The notes under the pieces were generated by a model. The model was not told where the DNA came from, searched no databases, and saw nothing but the letters and a program-made list of their open reading frames with translations. This document shows, one piece after another, positions 26,997-36,863 of a stretch of 64,000 nt of DNA. The DNA is from JAFARE01 sp963777285 (GTDB taxonomy: Bacteria > Chloroflexota > Dormibacteria > Aeolococcales > Aeolococcaceae). The DNA is taken from positions 1,302,001-1,366,000 of the forward strand of contig CAVZPR010000002.1 in the NCBI GenBank assembly GCA_963777285.1, given 5' to 3'. Each line of letters opens with the position of its first letter. Position 1 is the first letter of the stretch. A program made the translations under genes and the position numbers.

Positions 26997-28350
26997 CCGT
27001 GGCCGACAGGGGGGCGGTGGTCCTGGCCGCGACCGAGCAACGCAAGCTGACCCGCCGCGATGCCGAGCGCTCGCGCGCGCTGGCGGCGCTGTCGACGAGC
27101 CTCGCCGAGGCGATCGGCGACACCGACGACGTGCTCGACCGCATCGTGCGTCTCATCGCCGAATGGATGGGCGACGCGGCTGTGATCCGCATGCTCGAGG
27201 AGGACGGCAAGAGCATGCGGGTCGTGGCCGCGTACGACGCCGAGCCCAAGGCGCGCAAGGTCTTGGAGCGCGCGCTGAGGAGCACGCCCACCGACCTCGC
27301 CAAGCTGGCCGCCTACGCCGCGGCGATGCGCGACGCAAAGCCCGTGCTGCTCACCGGCAGGGCGTTCGACGACGCCACCGAGGTGATGGAGCCCGCATCG
27401 CGGAGGGCCTCGGTGCCCTCGGTGTGCACACGGCTCTGATCTGCCCGCTTCGCGTCGGTGGCCGCGTGATCGGAACCCTGGGGCTGTGGCGCCGCGGCGG
27501 CGTCCCTCCGCATTCCGAGCGCGATCAGAGCTTCGTGCAGGAGCTGGCCGACCGCGCCGCGCTGGCCATCGAGAACGCGCGGCTGGTGAGCAGCCTGCGC
27601 ACCGAGATCGACGAGCGCAAGCGCAACGAGGAGAACCTGCGGCTCACGGCGGAGCTGCTGCAGCGCGCCGACGAGAAGCGCCGAGCGCTGATGGAGCACC
27701 TGGTGGCGGCGCAGGAGGACGAACGCCGCCGCATCGCCATCGACGTGCACGACGACTCCATCCAGGCGATGGCTGCCATCGGGTTGCGCCTGCAGATCCT
27801 TCGCCGCCGCGCGCCGACGCATGACATGGCCGAGCACATCTCGCAGATCGAGGACACCGTGACCGAGTCGATCTCCCGGCTCCGCGGGCTGCTGTTCCGA
27901 CTCGAGTCGTCGTCCATCGAGAAGGTGGGGCTGGGTCGCGCGCTGACGCGCTACCTGGGCGAGCTGTTCCCCGAGGGCCGGCCGCGGGTGCGCGTGCGCG
28001 ACAACCTCAAGAGCGACATGCCCGGGCACACGCCGATGGTGCTGTACCGCATCGCGCAGGAGGCGCTGAACAACGTGCGCAAGCACGCGGCGGCGTCGGC
28101 GGTGACGGTGACCCTGAGCGAATCCGACGACGGCGTGATGCTCGCGGTGCGCGACGACGGCGACGGCTTCAACGTGGAGGACGTGATGGGCCGCGCGCTG
28201 CCCGGCCACCTGGGCATGCGCTCCATGCAGGAACGCGCTCAGGTCGCGGGCGGATGGCTCACCGTGGAGAGCAGCCCCCGCGAGGGCACCACGGTGCGCT
28301 GCTGGGTGCCGCTGCTGACGTCCGTCGGAGACGACGACCCGGCCGCGTAG
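26993..28350 (+). CDS. NarX/DesK-type sensor histidine kinase with GAF domain, one frameshift
   Basis: The N-terminus holds a coiled segment and a GAF domain (VLDRIVRLIAEWMGDAAVIR; HTALICPLRVGGRVIGTLGL). The break near 27395 (a lost base in EPRIAEGL) splits the domain. The HisKA_3 domain has the phospho-acceptor in ERRRIAIDVHDDSIQAMAAI. The HATPase part has RIAQEALNNVRKHA, LAVRDDGDGF and GHLGMRSMQERA. There is no membrane segment, so the kinase is cytosolic. Partners are the upstream receiver protein and probably the convergent NarL-type regulator at 28360-29076. Confidence 0.88.
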
Positions 28351-28359
28351 CTCTCCGGC

Positions 28360-29076
28360 TCAGGGGTGGTGGATCAAGCCCAGCCGCTGCGCCACGGCTA
28401 CGGCCTCCAGCTTGGAGTGCGCCTGCAGCTTCTCGATGACGCTCTGCACGTGGTTGCGCACCGTGGCGAGACGGATGCCCAGCTCCGTGGCGATGGCCTG
28501 GTTGGAGTAGCCGCGTGAGAGCAGGCGCAGCACCTCCGTCTCGCGGGCGGTGAGGTCGGATCCGGGGCGGGAGCGGTCGCCGAGGCGGTCCAGCAGGCGG
28601 CTGAGCAGCGCCGGTGAGATGAGCGCCTCGCCGCGGTGCGCGGCGCGCACGGCCAGGATCAGCTCGTCGACGGTGTGGTCCTTGGTGAGGTAGCCGGAGC
28701 AACCCGCCTGGATCGCCTGGGTGAGCACGCTGTCGTCGGCGGAGGCGGTGAGCATCACCACCTTGGCGTCGGGCCGGTTCGCCTTGATCCTCCGCGCCGC
28801 CTCGACGCCGTCGCCGTCGGGCAGCCGGTAATCCATCAGCACCACGTCGGGCATGCCTTTGCCGGCCGCCTCGATGCCCTCGCGGGTGGTGCCCACGGCG
28901 TCGGTGACGGCGATGTCGTCGGTCTCGTCGAGGGCCGCGCGCAGGGCCTGGGAGAACATGCGGTGGTCTTCCACGATGAGCACGCGGATCTGCCGCTGCT
29001 GGTCGGTGGGCTGTGCAGCACTGCCTCCGTCACTGCATGCGCTGCCCAGACTGGTGCCGCCGATGCGTCTAGCCAT
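28360..29076 (-). CDS. NarL/FixJ-family response regulator
   Basis: From ATG 29076 there is a receiver domain (IRVLIVEDHRMFSQALRAAL; phospho-acceptor in DVVLMDYRLPDGDG; Lys in YLTKDHTVDE) and a LuxR-type HTH (LTARETEVLRLLSRGYSNQA, IATELGIRLATVRNHVQSV). About 238 residues, the family norm. It converges on the histidine kinase gene with 9 bases between stops. HisKA_3 kinases usually pair with NarL regulators, so this is a likely output of the pathway. Confidence 0.9.
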   Translation of the reverse strand: MARRIGGTSLGSACSDGGSAAQPTDQQRQIRVLIVEDHRMFSQALRAALDETDDIAVTDAVGTTREGIEAAGKGMPDVVLMDYRLPDGDGVEAARRIKANRPDAKVVMLTASADDSVLTQAIQAGCSGYLTKDHTVDELILAVRAAHRGEALISPALLSRLLDRLGDRSRPGSDLTARETEVLRLLSRGYSNQAIATELGIRLATVRNHVQSVIEKLQAHSKLEAVAVAQRLGLIHHP

Positions 29077-29195
29077 CTCGCCCGCGGTCGGAGAGGATGA
29101 CACGCGATGACACTCGGTCCAAGTCGACCGCTGCACTCGTGGAGCCTACGCGGGCCAGGACCGGCGTGGGTCCAGGACGGGTGCCGTGGGCGGGG

Positions 29196-30912
29196 ATGTG
29201 GCGGTGGGCTGAAGCGGCGGGGCGAGCCGGAGGTCGCCGTCGAACGAACGGCCGTCTGGCGCACATCGGGGAGCGCCTCAAGAAGGGCGCCACCTCGGCG
29301 GGGCAGGTCAAGAGCGCCTTGCGAGCGCAGCGACGCAACCAGCGGCCGATCGGGGAGCTGTTCGTGCCCGCGGGGTGGCAAGCCAGCGCGTGACCAACGC
29401 GCTCGCCCGGCAGGTCGGCCGGTCGAGCGTCGACCTGGACAGAACCGAGATCGAGCCGGCCGCGGTCGACAGCCTCGCCGCCGCATTCGTCCGGAAGCGC
29501 GGGATCTTGCCCTACGAGATCGAGGACAAGGGGCGCTCCCGGGCCACAACCCAGCCGGCCGACCCGGCGCAGCTGGTCGAGGTGACCAACGGGCGCGCCG
29601 CGGGTGCGGCTGGAGTTCGCCGACAGCCGCCGCGATCCAGCGTGCGGTGGACCGGCACTACACCGTGTTCGCCCGGTCCGCGAAGCGGCCGAACGCGCGA
29701 CCTCTCGGCAGCGTGGCGACGGCGCGGTCACCGACTTCACATCGCTCCGCGCCGACGCCCCGGTTGTGCAGATCGTCAACCTGATCATCACCCAGGGCCT
29801 GCGCGACCGCGCCTAGGACATCCACATCGAGCCACAAACCGACCGGCTGCGGATGCGCTTCCGCGTCGACGGCGCACTGCGGGACGTGCGGTCGCTGGCC
29901 GCGCAGGTCGGGGCCCCGGTCGCCTCGCGGCTGAAGATCATGGCCGACATGGACATCGTCGACCGGCATCGCGCCCAAGACGGGCAGACGACGATGAGCG
30001 TCGAGGGCCGCAGCATCGACATCCGCATCGCCACGATGGAGACGGTCGGGGCGAGAAGGTGGCGCTGCGGTTGCTCGACCGCTCGCCTCGCTGATGCCGC
30101 TGGCGCAGCTGGGACTGCGCGCGGAGGAGACCACAGCTGCTGCGCCTGATCGCTCGCCGTACGGCCTGTTCATGGTCGGCGGGCGCCGGGGCGGGCAAGA
30201 CGACGACGCTGTATGCCGCGCTGAACGAGCTGGATCGCACCACGTCCAACATCACGACCATCGAGGATCCGGTCGAATATCAGTTCGACAACATCAACCA
30301 GATCCAGATCAACCGGCTCGCCGGCATGACGTTCGCCAACGGGCTGCGCGCGATCTTGCGCCAGGACCAGGACGTGATCCTGGTCGGTGAGATTCGCGAC
30401 GTCGAGACCGCGCAAATCGCGGTGCAATCGGCGCTGACCGGGCATCTGGTCATGGCGTCGCTGCACGCCGCCGACGCCGTGGGCGCGCTGTACCGCTTCC
30501 TGGACATGGGTTTGGAGGGATACCTGATCGCGTCGGCGGTCATCGGCGTGGTGGCGCAGCGGCTGGTGCGCGTCAACTGCACCGCGTGCTCCAAGCCCAG
30601 TGACCGGCCCGAAGAGGCGAGTTCTACGAGGCAGTGGTGACTCCCGGCCGCGCATCAAGCAGATCACCGGCGCCGGTTGCCGGGGCTGCAGCGGAACGGG
30701 CTCTTCGAGCGAAGCGGCGTGTTCGAGTGCGTGCCGGTGAACGAGGAGAGGTGCGCGAGATTGTGGTGGCGCAAGCACCCAGGGGCAGTGCGCGAGTACA
30801 TCCGTAAGACGGGATGCGCCGGCCTCCAGGACGCGGTGTGCGACTCGTGGACGACGGGCAGACGACGATCACCGAAGCGATGCGCACGGTCTACGTGCTT
30901 TGCGGGAGGGGG
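29196..30912 (+). pseudogene. pilB: type IV pilus extension ATPase PilB (GspE family), several frameshifts and one nonsense codon
   Basis: The MshEN-type N-terminus is seen in pieces (RLKKGATSAGQVKSALRAQR; VTNALARQVGRSSVDLDRTE). The ATPase core follows: VQIVNLIITQGLRDRA, then TAG at 29814-29816 where the family has Ser, then DIHIEPQTDRLRMRFRVDG. Next are a Walker A reading AGAGKTTTLYA (out of the current frame, about 30195), Asp box ITTIEDPVEYQ, Walker B ILRQDQDVILVGEIRD, the His box MASLHAADAV and CTAC of the C-terminal zinc knuckle. Frame breaks lie near 29395, 29610, 30050, 30120, 30190, 30300, 30630 and 30730. PilB powers pilus extension. It cannot be made as assembled. The start is approximate. 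Confidence 0.8.
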
Positions 30913-32041
30913 ATGGCTCAAATGGCAGAGGTGGCGAACACGCGGGGAGCTCCGGTCAAGGCATTCAGGAAGTTCCTCGGCTACAGCCCGAGCAAGACGA
31001 AACCGGAGGAGGTCATCCTGTTTTGCCGGCAACTCGCTTCGTTCGTCCGCGTCGGCGTGCCGGTGACCAGCGCCATCCAGACATTAGCCGAACAGGCACC
31101 GAACTCTGCGGGCTCAAGGAGGCGTACACCGCGGTGGCGCGCAACCTGGAGGGTGGGGCCCGGCTGAGCGCGGCGTTCGCTGCGCATCCGCGAATTCTTC
31201 CCTCCCCTGCTCACCGACATGGTGCGCTCCGCGGAGGTGACCGGGAATCTCGACACCGTGCTGCGCCAGGCGGCGCGCCACATCGAGCGCGAGGCCAGCG
31301 CGCGCAAGAAGATCCGCGCGGCAATGACCTATCCCGCCGTGATCGCCAGCTTCGCCATCGTGCTGACGATCGGCATCGTCATCTTCGTCCTGCCGAAGTT
31401 CAGCGAGCTGTACGCGTCGCTCGGGGTGAAGGTGCCCGGAATCCTCGCCGGGCTGCTCGCCTTCTCCGCTTTCATCGGCGGTCACAGCCTGCAGATCATC
31501 GTCGGGGGGATCCTGGTCGTGTTCACCTGGGCTGCGCGGTCGCATGGCGCACCGAATCGGGCCGGGTACTCCGCGGATCGGATGATGCTCAAGATTCCGG
31601 TGATCTCGCCGATGCTGCGCACGTCGATGACGGAGCGATTCTGCCGCACCCTGGGCGACATGCTCGGCGCCGGGGTGCCGATGAGCCAACGTACGGCATC
31701 GTCATCAGCAACGTCAGCAACCGCTACTACCGGCGCAAAGGCTCGCCGGCGTCGGTCCGGCCATGGCGGCGGGGGAGCCGGCCTGTGCCCGGCCGATCCA
31801 GCAGTCCGGGGGTCTCACGCCCGCCGTGGTGCAGATGTTCCGGGTGGGCGAGGCGACTGGCCACCTCGACGCCAACCTCATCGAGGCGGCCGACATGCAC
31901 GAGGAGGAGTTCGGTTACCGGCTGAAGCGCTTCACCTCGTTCCTCGAGCCAGCGATGGTCGTGTTCGTCGGCGGCATGGTCGGCTTCGTCGCGGTCACCA
32001 TGGTCACCTCGATCTACTCCCTGGCCGGCGGCTTCCACTGA
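30913..32041 (+). pseudogene. pilC: type IV pilus inner-membrane platform protein PilC, frameshifted
   Basis: ATG 30913 follows GGGAGGGGG. The first cytoplasmic domain has EEVILFCRQLASFVRVGVPV and, after a break near 31105, AYTAVARNLEGGARLSAAF and LLTDMVRSAEVTGNLDTVLR. The membrane segment TYPAVIASFAIVLTIGIVIF comes next. The second domain (ERFCRTLGDMLGAGVP) breaks near 31690 and resumes as LTPAVVQMFRVGEATGHLDA and the last membrane helix AMVVFVGGMVGFVAVTMVTS. PilC anchors the PilB/PilT motors. It lies between pilB and the pilin genes. Confidence 0.85.
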
Positions 32042-32042
32042 C

Positions 32043-32505
32043 ATGCGCAGCCGCCGTCTGCGGGGAGGGGCGCGGCCAGCACGGACTGACCCTCATCGAG
32101 ATGCTGGTGACGATCGCGATGCTCACCGTGGGCGTCGTCGGAATCGTCGGCGGTCTCGCATCGGCGCAGCAGACGGCAGCCGTAAACCAAGACCAGGCGA
32201 ATCTTGAGGTTGCGATGCGGCAGCTGTCGGATCTTGTTCGATCCGACCTCGCCGCCCCGCTGGGTGTGCCATACAAACAATGCGCAACCCCAGCCTCCTA
32301 CACGCTTCCGGCGCCACCGACCGGACTGACGTGGTCCATCACCACCATCAATAAGTCGACTGCTGCATTGCGCAACGGCGCAACACTCTCTGCGCCGCAG
32401 TCGTGCGGCGGCGGTGTTGGAGACTGGGGCGTGCAGGAGATAAGTCTCAAGGTGTCGTCTGCGAGTTGTTCGTTGACTCGCACTGTGTGGAAGGCAGACA
32501 CGTGA
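32043..32505 (+). CDS. minor pseudopilin (type IV prepilin)
   Basis: ATG 32043 lies one base after the pilC stop. The prepilin signal QHGLTLIEMLVTIAML is one frame away from that ATG; a one-base change in the G-rich stretch 32060-32075 joins them. The cleavage site is G^LTLIE, with Glu at +5. A hydrophobic helix and a 130-residue Ser/Thr-rich globular part with four Cys follow. The stop overlaps the next pilin gene. Minor pilins prime pilus assembly. Confidence 0.75.
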
Positions 32506-33170
32506 GCGGGCATCGCCCGGCTGCACGACACGGTGGTGCCCAGGGCGGGTTCACACTCATCGAGATGTTGGTGTCCCTGGCGCTTCTGGCCATCATCGGA
32601 GGCGTAGTCGGCGCTGTTTTCAGCGCCAGTCTTAAGGCTCTTGGAGCCGGCGGTGCGGAAGACCGGATCGCGGGTGCTCACGACCAGATGGTCTTCGAGC
32701 AGGAGCTTGGCAAGGACGTGGCCCGCGCCGCCTGCATCCAGGTGTCGGCCGGCAATAAGTACGGCAGCTGCAACGCCGGCTTCGCCAACTCAACGATTGG
32801 GAGCAAGTGCACCGCGACGGGAATCCTGCTCTGCGTCGGGTGGCCGCAGGTGTCTGACTCCTCGTGCCACGTTGCTGCATATACGACTTCCAGCAATAAG
32901 GTCCGCCGTCAGGAGTACACGGTGTCCTCCGGTGGAGTGGCTACACCGTACGGCAGCACCGGCGTCTCGATAGATACCGTCAACGTGACGATTTCGACCA
33001 CCACGGCGCCGGCGCCAAGCGGGTACACGTGGGTGGGCAGTCTGGCAGTTAGTGTGACGAATACAGGGGTCACAAAGGGACAGCCGGTCGATAAGCTGGT
33101 ATTGCATCCTTTGGCAACCGACCCGGCAGGCGCTGGAGCGGAGATCACAAGCGTGGGACCGCCGTGTTGA
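32502..33170 (+). CDS. minor pilin with prepilin N-methylation signal
   Basis: GTG 32502 overlaps the previous stop (GTGA), which fixes the start. The leader is followed by GGFTLIEMLVSLALLAIIGG, a canonical G^FTLIE cleavage site. The 200-residue body has several Cys (ARAACIQVS, YGSCNAGF, SKCTATGILLCVGW) likely forming disulfides. It resembles PilW/PulJ-type minor pilins by position and size. Its stop overlaps the next gene. Confidence 0.8.
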   Translation: MSGHRPAARHGGAQGGFTLIEMLVSLALLAIIGGVVGAVFSASLKALGAGGAEDRIAGAHDQMVFEQELGKDVARAACIQVSAGNKYGSCNAGFANSTIGSKCTATGILLCVGWPQVSDSSCHVAAYTTSSNKVRRQEYTVSSGGVATPYGSTGVSIDTVNVTISTTTAPAPSGYTWVGSLAVSVTNTGVTKGQPVDKLVLHPLATDPAGAGAEITSVGPPC

Positions 33171-34498
33171 CCCCCCATGCACGTCGGCGGCCGGGAGAGC
33201 GTGGCCAGGTTCTCATGCTCGCGATCGCCTTTATCGCCTTCTTCGGCGTGGTGACCGTGGCCGTGTTTCGCTTTGCCGATGCCACAGGCCTGCAGCATGT
33301 CCATACAGAGATGACGGCCTCGAACGATTCTCTGGCCGAAGGCGGCGCCGCCTGGGCCGCGGCCGACGCTGCAAGTTCGAGCTATACGTGCACGAGCGGA
33401 GGAAGTGGGTCTCTGACCATGCAGGGCGGTGACGTTGCCGGATACCAGGTCAACCCCAACGGATGCAATCCCGGCGAAACTGGGTCGGGCGGCGGTCACC
33501 CGCCCGGGTACTACTGCGAGATCTGCCTGCTTGCGAGTATCACGACGTGCTCTTCATCCAGCGCCGCCCTGATGCTCTCCGGGGGAAGCACGATATCGAT
33601 TGCGGGCGAAATCGATTCGAACGGCAGCATCTACACCAGCGAGTCCAGCTCCACTGTTACTGCGGGCAAAATCAGTCTGGTCACAGGGATCCCCTACTGT
33701 GAAGGGAAGAACAAGATAGTCTCCGGCTCGTGCTGGTGTACGCCTACCCCGGGCTATCCGTTTGGCGGCCCGATTGCTGACCCATTCGCTGGCACTCTAC
33801 CAACGCCCACACCCAGCGGCAGTCCTCACACTGTTACGTATAGCAAGAGCACGCCAACGCTCACACTAAACCCGGGCATCTATTCGCAAATCTCAGTGAC
33901 GGGGCCCGGAGTAGTCTCCTTGAACGCTGGGACTTATATCCTGACGGGCCCGCTGACTCTCACAAACAGCGCGAGCGTCACTGCCAACGGTTCGGTAGTG
34001 CTCTACCTCGCATGCCCGGCGGCGGCGGCGCCTTGGGTCAAGGCGTGCCCCACGGGCGGCTCCGGCGGCGCGATTAGCGTGACCGGCAACGCCGCGCTCA
34101 CCATGACCGCAGGCTCAGGGTCATATGCCGGCGTCTCGGTTTTCGCCGATCCGAAACTCTCTGACCCCACTGGGGGCGACGTCATCGTCCTCGGCAACAG
34201 TGGGAAAGTTGACAGCTTCTCAGGAGCCGTGGACGTGCCATCCGGATCGGTTATAGATACCGGGGATAGCGCGTTCGATGTCGCGGGCAGGCTCGTAGCA
34301 GCAGACCTCGTCAACGGCGGCAGCGGGGCGATGAACTTCACTGGATCATTCCCGATATCGCCGTCGTGCCCGGTTACAGATGACAGCGTCTCTGGCACGT
34401 TGGGTACGCCGCCCCATAGCACCGGAAGCGGAAGAGCGATTGTCCAGTCCGGATGCAATGGGCACAACGGGATCGTTGACTTCAACTACCTCCCATAA
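33164..34498 (+). CDS. PilX-like pilus-associated protein with beta-helix-like body
   Basis: GTG 33164 overlaps the upstream stop. After a short Arg-rich leader, GQVLMLAIAFIAFFGVVTVA forms an N-terminal membrane anchor without a prepilin site, as in PilX/TadG-like proteins. The 400-residue exterior is rich in Gly, Ser and Thr, with beta-strand repeats (GGSTISIAGEIDSNGSIYTS; LTLTNSASVTANGSVVLYLA) suggesting a beta-helix, and several Cys pairs. It is intact. A role at the pilus tip or in adhesion is inferred from position. Confidence 0.65.
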   Translation: MLTPHARRRPGERGQVLMLAIAFIAFFGVVTVAVFRFADATGLQHVHTEMTASNDSLAEGGAAWAAADAASSSYTCTSGGSGSLTMQGGDVAGYQVNPNGCNPGETGSGGGHPPGYYCEICLLASITTCSSSSAALMLSGGSTISIAGEIDSNGSIYTSESSSTVTAGKISLVTGIPYCEGKNKIVSGSCWCTPTPGYPFGGPIADPFAGTLPTPTPSGSPHTVTYSKSTPTLTLNPGIYSQISVTGPGVVSLNAGTYILTGPLTLTNSASVTANGSVVLYLACPAAAAPWVKACPTGGSGGAISVTGNAALTMTAGSGSYAGVSVFADPKLSDPTGGDVIVLGNSGKVDSFSGAVDVPSGSVIDTGDSAFDVAGRLVAADLVNGGSGAMNFTGSFPISPSCPVTDDSVSGTLGTPPHSTGSGRAIVQSGCNGHNGIVDFNYLP

Positions 34499-34625
34499 CC
34501 CGGGGTAGTGCATACCCATCACCCGATGGGGCACATATGCGTCTTTCTGGAGTCCTGGGCTGCCGGCATAGTTGGTACGGGCGCAGACGCGCGACAAAAG
34601 TCAGTAGAGGAGGCATTGACCTGTT

Positions 34626-35042
34626 ATGGATGATCTGTACAACCGAGTGGCCCGCCGGCGCCGGCGGGGAGAGTCCGGCTTCACCCTGATCGAGCTGCTG
34701 GTGGTCATCGCGGTGCTCGCGATCCTGGCTGCGATCGTCATCTTCAACATCGTTGGTGTCGCCAACCGCGGCGCCAAGTCCGCCTGCGACAGCGATGTGA
34801 AGACTGTTCAGACGGCGATGGACGCCTGGTACAACGACAACGGCCTGGCGTGGGGCGCCAACTTCGCTGCTGGGACGTACCATACGACCGCGGCCATCAC
34901 CACTGAGTTCGCGCCGATCCAGCCGCAGTACATCCATACCGTCCCCACCAGCTGCGCCGACGCGAGTGGCACGGTTCTGGGCATCACCGTCACCAACGAC
35001 GCAACCGGCGGTGGCAAGACGGTCTCGGCGACGAATCCATAG
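34626..35042 (+). CDS. pilA: major type IV pilin, copy 1
   Basis: 138 residues from ATG 34626; AGAGGAGG lies at 34606-34613. The leader MDDLYNRVARRRRRGES is followed by G^FTLIELLVVIAVLAILAA, the canonical prepilin cleavage and assembly helix. The short globular part (VKTVQTAMDAWYNDNGLAWG) carries two Cys near GAKSACDSD and PTSCADASG, a probable D-loop disulfide. A second, almost identical gene begins 255 bases downstream. A terminator follows at 35077. Confidence 0.92.
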   Translation: MDDLYNRVARRRRRGESGFTLIELLVVIAVLAILAAIVIFNIVGVANRGAKSACDSDVKTVQTAMDAWYNDNGLAWGANFAAGTYHTTAAITTEFAPIQPQYIHTVPTSCADASGTVLGITVTNDATGGGKTVSATNP

Positions 35043-35076
35043 GATCCGGCTGACAGACACTGACCAATCAGGCACG

Positions 35077-35113
35077 AAGCCCGGTCGCCACACAGTGGCG
35101 GCCGGGCTTTTCT
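35077..35113 (+). terminator. Rho-independent terminator after pilin copy 1
   Basis: AAGCCCGG(T)CGCCAC pairs with GTGGCG(G)CCGGGCTT around a short loop, followed by TTCT. This strong hairpin separates the two pilin genes into their own units. Confidence 0.8.
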
Positions 35114-35297
35114 CATTCCGTTCGTTGCCGGAGATCGTCGCTAGGCTGTCGGTGGCGCAGCGGTTCGAAGACATCGCGCGTGATATCAATGACCTACGAA
35201 CGCTTAGCGCAGTTATGGGATGGCAGGCGACGCGCATCATCGGATGATGGCCGAGGTCCGCAGAAGTGGCGTAGACAGAATAGGGGGCAAACACGTA

Positions 35298-35714
35298 ATG
35301 GACGATCTGTACAACCGAGTGGCTCGCCGGCGTCGCCGCGGCGAGTCCGGCTTCACGCTGATCGAGCTGCTGGTGGTCATCGCGGTGCTCGCGATCCTGG
35401 CTGCCATCGTCATTTTCAACATCGTGGGTGTCGCCAACCGCGGCGCCAAGTCCGCCTGCGACAGCGATGTGAAGACCGTTCAGACTGGGATGGACGCCTG
35501 GTACAACGATAATGGCCTGGCTTGGGGCACCAACTTCCCGGCTGGGACGTACCACACGACCGCGGCGATCACCACAGAGTTCGCGCCGATCCAGCCGCAG
35601 TACATCCACAGCGTCCCCACCAGCTGCGCCGACGCGAGTGGCACCGTTCTGGGCATCACGGTCACCGACGACGCAACCGGCGGCGGCAAGACGGTCTCGG
35701 CGACGAATCCATAG
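35298..35714 (+). CDS. pilA: major type IV pilin, copy 2
   Basis: Again 138 residues, from ATG 35298. It differs from copy 1 at only five residues that I can count: Ala to Gly in VQTAMD, Ala to Thr in WGAN, Ala to Pro in FAAG, Thr to Ser in YIHTV and Asn to Asp in VTND. The leader and G^FTLIE helix are unchanged. The 5' flank differs from that of copy 1 (GGGGGC in place of GAGGAGG), so expression may differ. Its own hairpin follows at 35747. Confidence 0.92.
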   Translation: MDDLYNRVARRRRRGESGFTLIELLVVIAVLAILAAIVIFNIVGVANRGAKSACDSDVKTVQTGMDAWYNDNGLAWGTNFPAGTYHTTAAITTEFAPIQPQYIHSVPTSCADASGTVLGITVTDDATGGGKTVSATNP

Positions 35715-35746
35715 CATCCGACTGACAGGCAGCTGATCAATCAGGC

Positions 35747-35787
35747 AAAAGGGCCTGGTCGCCGCGCTCCGGTGGCCAGGCCTTTCC
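35747..35787 (+). terminator. Rho-independent terminator after pilin copy 2
   Basis: AAAGGGCCTGG pairs with CCAGGCCTTT with one bulge, around a GC-rich loop, followed by TTTCCT. It lies directly before the prepilin peptidase fragment. Confidence 0.7.
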
Positions 35788-35804
35788 TATCGGGACATTT
35801 CGTG

Positions 35805-36110
35805 ATGTTGCTAACCATCGTCGCGGCACTCGCAGTCGTCCTCGGCAGCGCGCTCGGATCCTTCGTGGGCGTCGTGTCCATGAGAGGGCTCAAGGCATCG
35901 CTCGGGGGCCGCTCGCATTGCGACGACTGCGGCCGAACACTGGCCTGGTACGAGTTGGTACCGCTGCTCAGCTATCCCGCCCTGCGGGGCCGCTGTCGCA
36001 CCTGCCACAAGCAGATCTCGCCGGAGGCGTTCCTCTGGGAAGCCGGCGGCGCCACGGCGTCGCTCGCCGTGATGACCGGCCTGCTGCTGAGCGGACTGGT
36101 CTCGCTCTAG
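35805..36110 (+). CDS. pilD: prepilin peptidase PilD, N-terminal (methyltransferase-type) domain only
   Basis: The start may be GTG 35802 or ATG 35805. A first membrane helix (LLTIVAALAVVLGSALGSFV) is followed by the PilD zinc region SHCDDCGRTLAWYELVPLLS and GRCRTCHKQISPE (CxxC twice) and then a second helix. The protein stops after about 101 residues at LLLSGLVSL. The aspartic-protease half (GxGD motif) that normally completes the about 250-residue enzyme is missing, and the next gene is on the other strand. It is either truncated or split, with the peptidase half elsewhere. Confidence 0.8.
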   Translation: MLLTIVAALAVVLGSALGSFVGVVSMRGLKASLGGRSHCDDCGRTLAWYELVPLLSYPALRGRCRTCHKQISPEAFLWEAGGATASLAVMTGLLLSGLVSL

Positions 36111-36502
36111 AACCAGCTGCCGGTCTGCAGCGCCGCGTAGTGGATGTGGAACACGGGCGCGAAGTTCTGCACGGGAGCGATCACCTGAAGGTTGCCGATG
36201 ACGGCGAGGGCCGTCACAGCAGCGAACGCCGTGCCAACCCACACAGCGATGCGCCGCGGCATCAGCCGCAGCCCCACGAGGATCACCGCGACGATCAACA
36301 CCTTGAACACATACAGGCTGGCGATGCCGAACTGCGCGTACAGCGCGGCGGCGATGGGGTTGCGCTCCTGACCGCCGTGCGCCAGGCCGTACTGCGTGGT
36401 CAGGACGTCGGCGAGACCTAGGGCAACGTAGGCGACGAGCACCAGCCGGAACGTCCAGTTGGTCGCCCTGGCGTTGACGTGTGTGGCGATGGCGGCCATC
36501 AC
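36107..36502 (-). CDS. DUF5658-type small membrane protein
   Basis: 131 residues with three to four hydrophobic helices: LVLVAYVALGLADVLTTQYG, IASLYVFKVLIVAVILVGLR and VGTAFAAVTALAVIGNL. The ADVLTT...NPIAAAL pattern is typical of DUF5658 proteins. Its stop overlaps the convergent pilD fragment. Function unknown. Confidence 0.65.
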   Translation of the reverse strand: MMAAIATHVNARATNWTFRLVLVAYVALGLADVLTTQYGLAHGGQERNPIAAALYAQFGIASLYVFKVLIVAVILVGLRLMPRRIAVWVGTAFAAVTALAVIGNLQVIAPVQNFAPVFHIHYAALQTGSWF

Positions 36503-36560
36503 CGTCGATGCTATCAGCCAGTTCCGCTTCGGACGCTCGAGACGCGGGTATCAACGTCAA

Positions 36561-36863
36561 ATGGCCCACATGCCCCTCGGCAGCTGGATTCGTGACCGCC
36601 GCCGGCGCCGGCAGCTCCGCCGCTGGGAGGCGAGCAACGAGTACCCGGCGCAGGTGCGGCGCCGCTACTGGGCGTCGAGCAAGCTGGAGCGCGACAGCGC
36701 GCGGCTCACCGCACACGGCTACCACCTGGTCGACGAGCTCGATGGGGGAGGCCCTGTCGACGTCGCTCCTGCGCAGAACATCTTTTACACCCGGGACATC
36801 TCCAACCGCCTGCTCATGGACCGGCCGCTGGCTGTCGTGACATTCGAGCGCCGTCCCAGCTGA
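36561..36863 (+). CDS. small basic hypothetical protein
   Basis: From ATG 36561 the product has about 100 residues: an Arg-rich helix (SWIRDRRRRRQLRRWEASNE), then RRRYWASSKLERDSARLTAH, YHLVDELDGG and RLLMDRPLAVVTFERRPS. The pattern of a charged helix then a YxL strand suggests a small folded domain, but no family is recognised. It runs 50 bases into the end of the convergent PNPOx gene. Confidence 0.5.
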   Translation: MAHMPLGSWIRDRRRRRQLRRWEASNEYPAQVRRRYWASSKLERDSARLTAHGYHLVDELDGGGPVDVAPAQNIFYTRDISNRLLMDRPLAVVTFERRPS

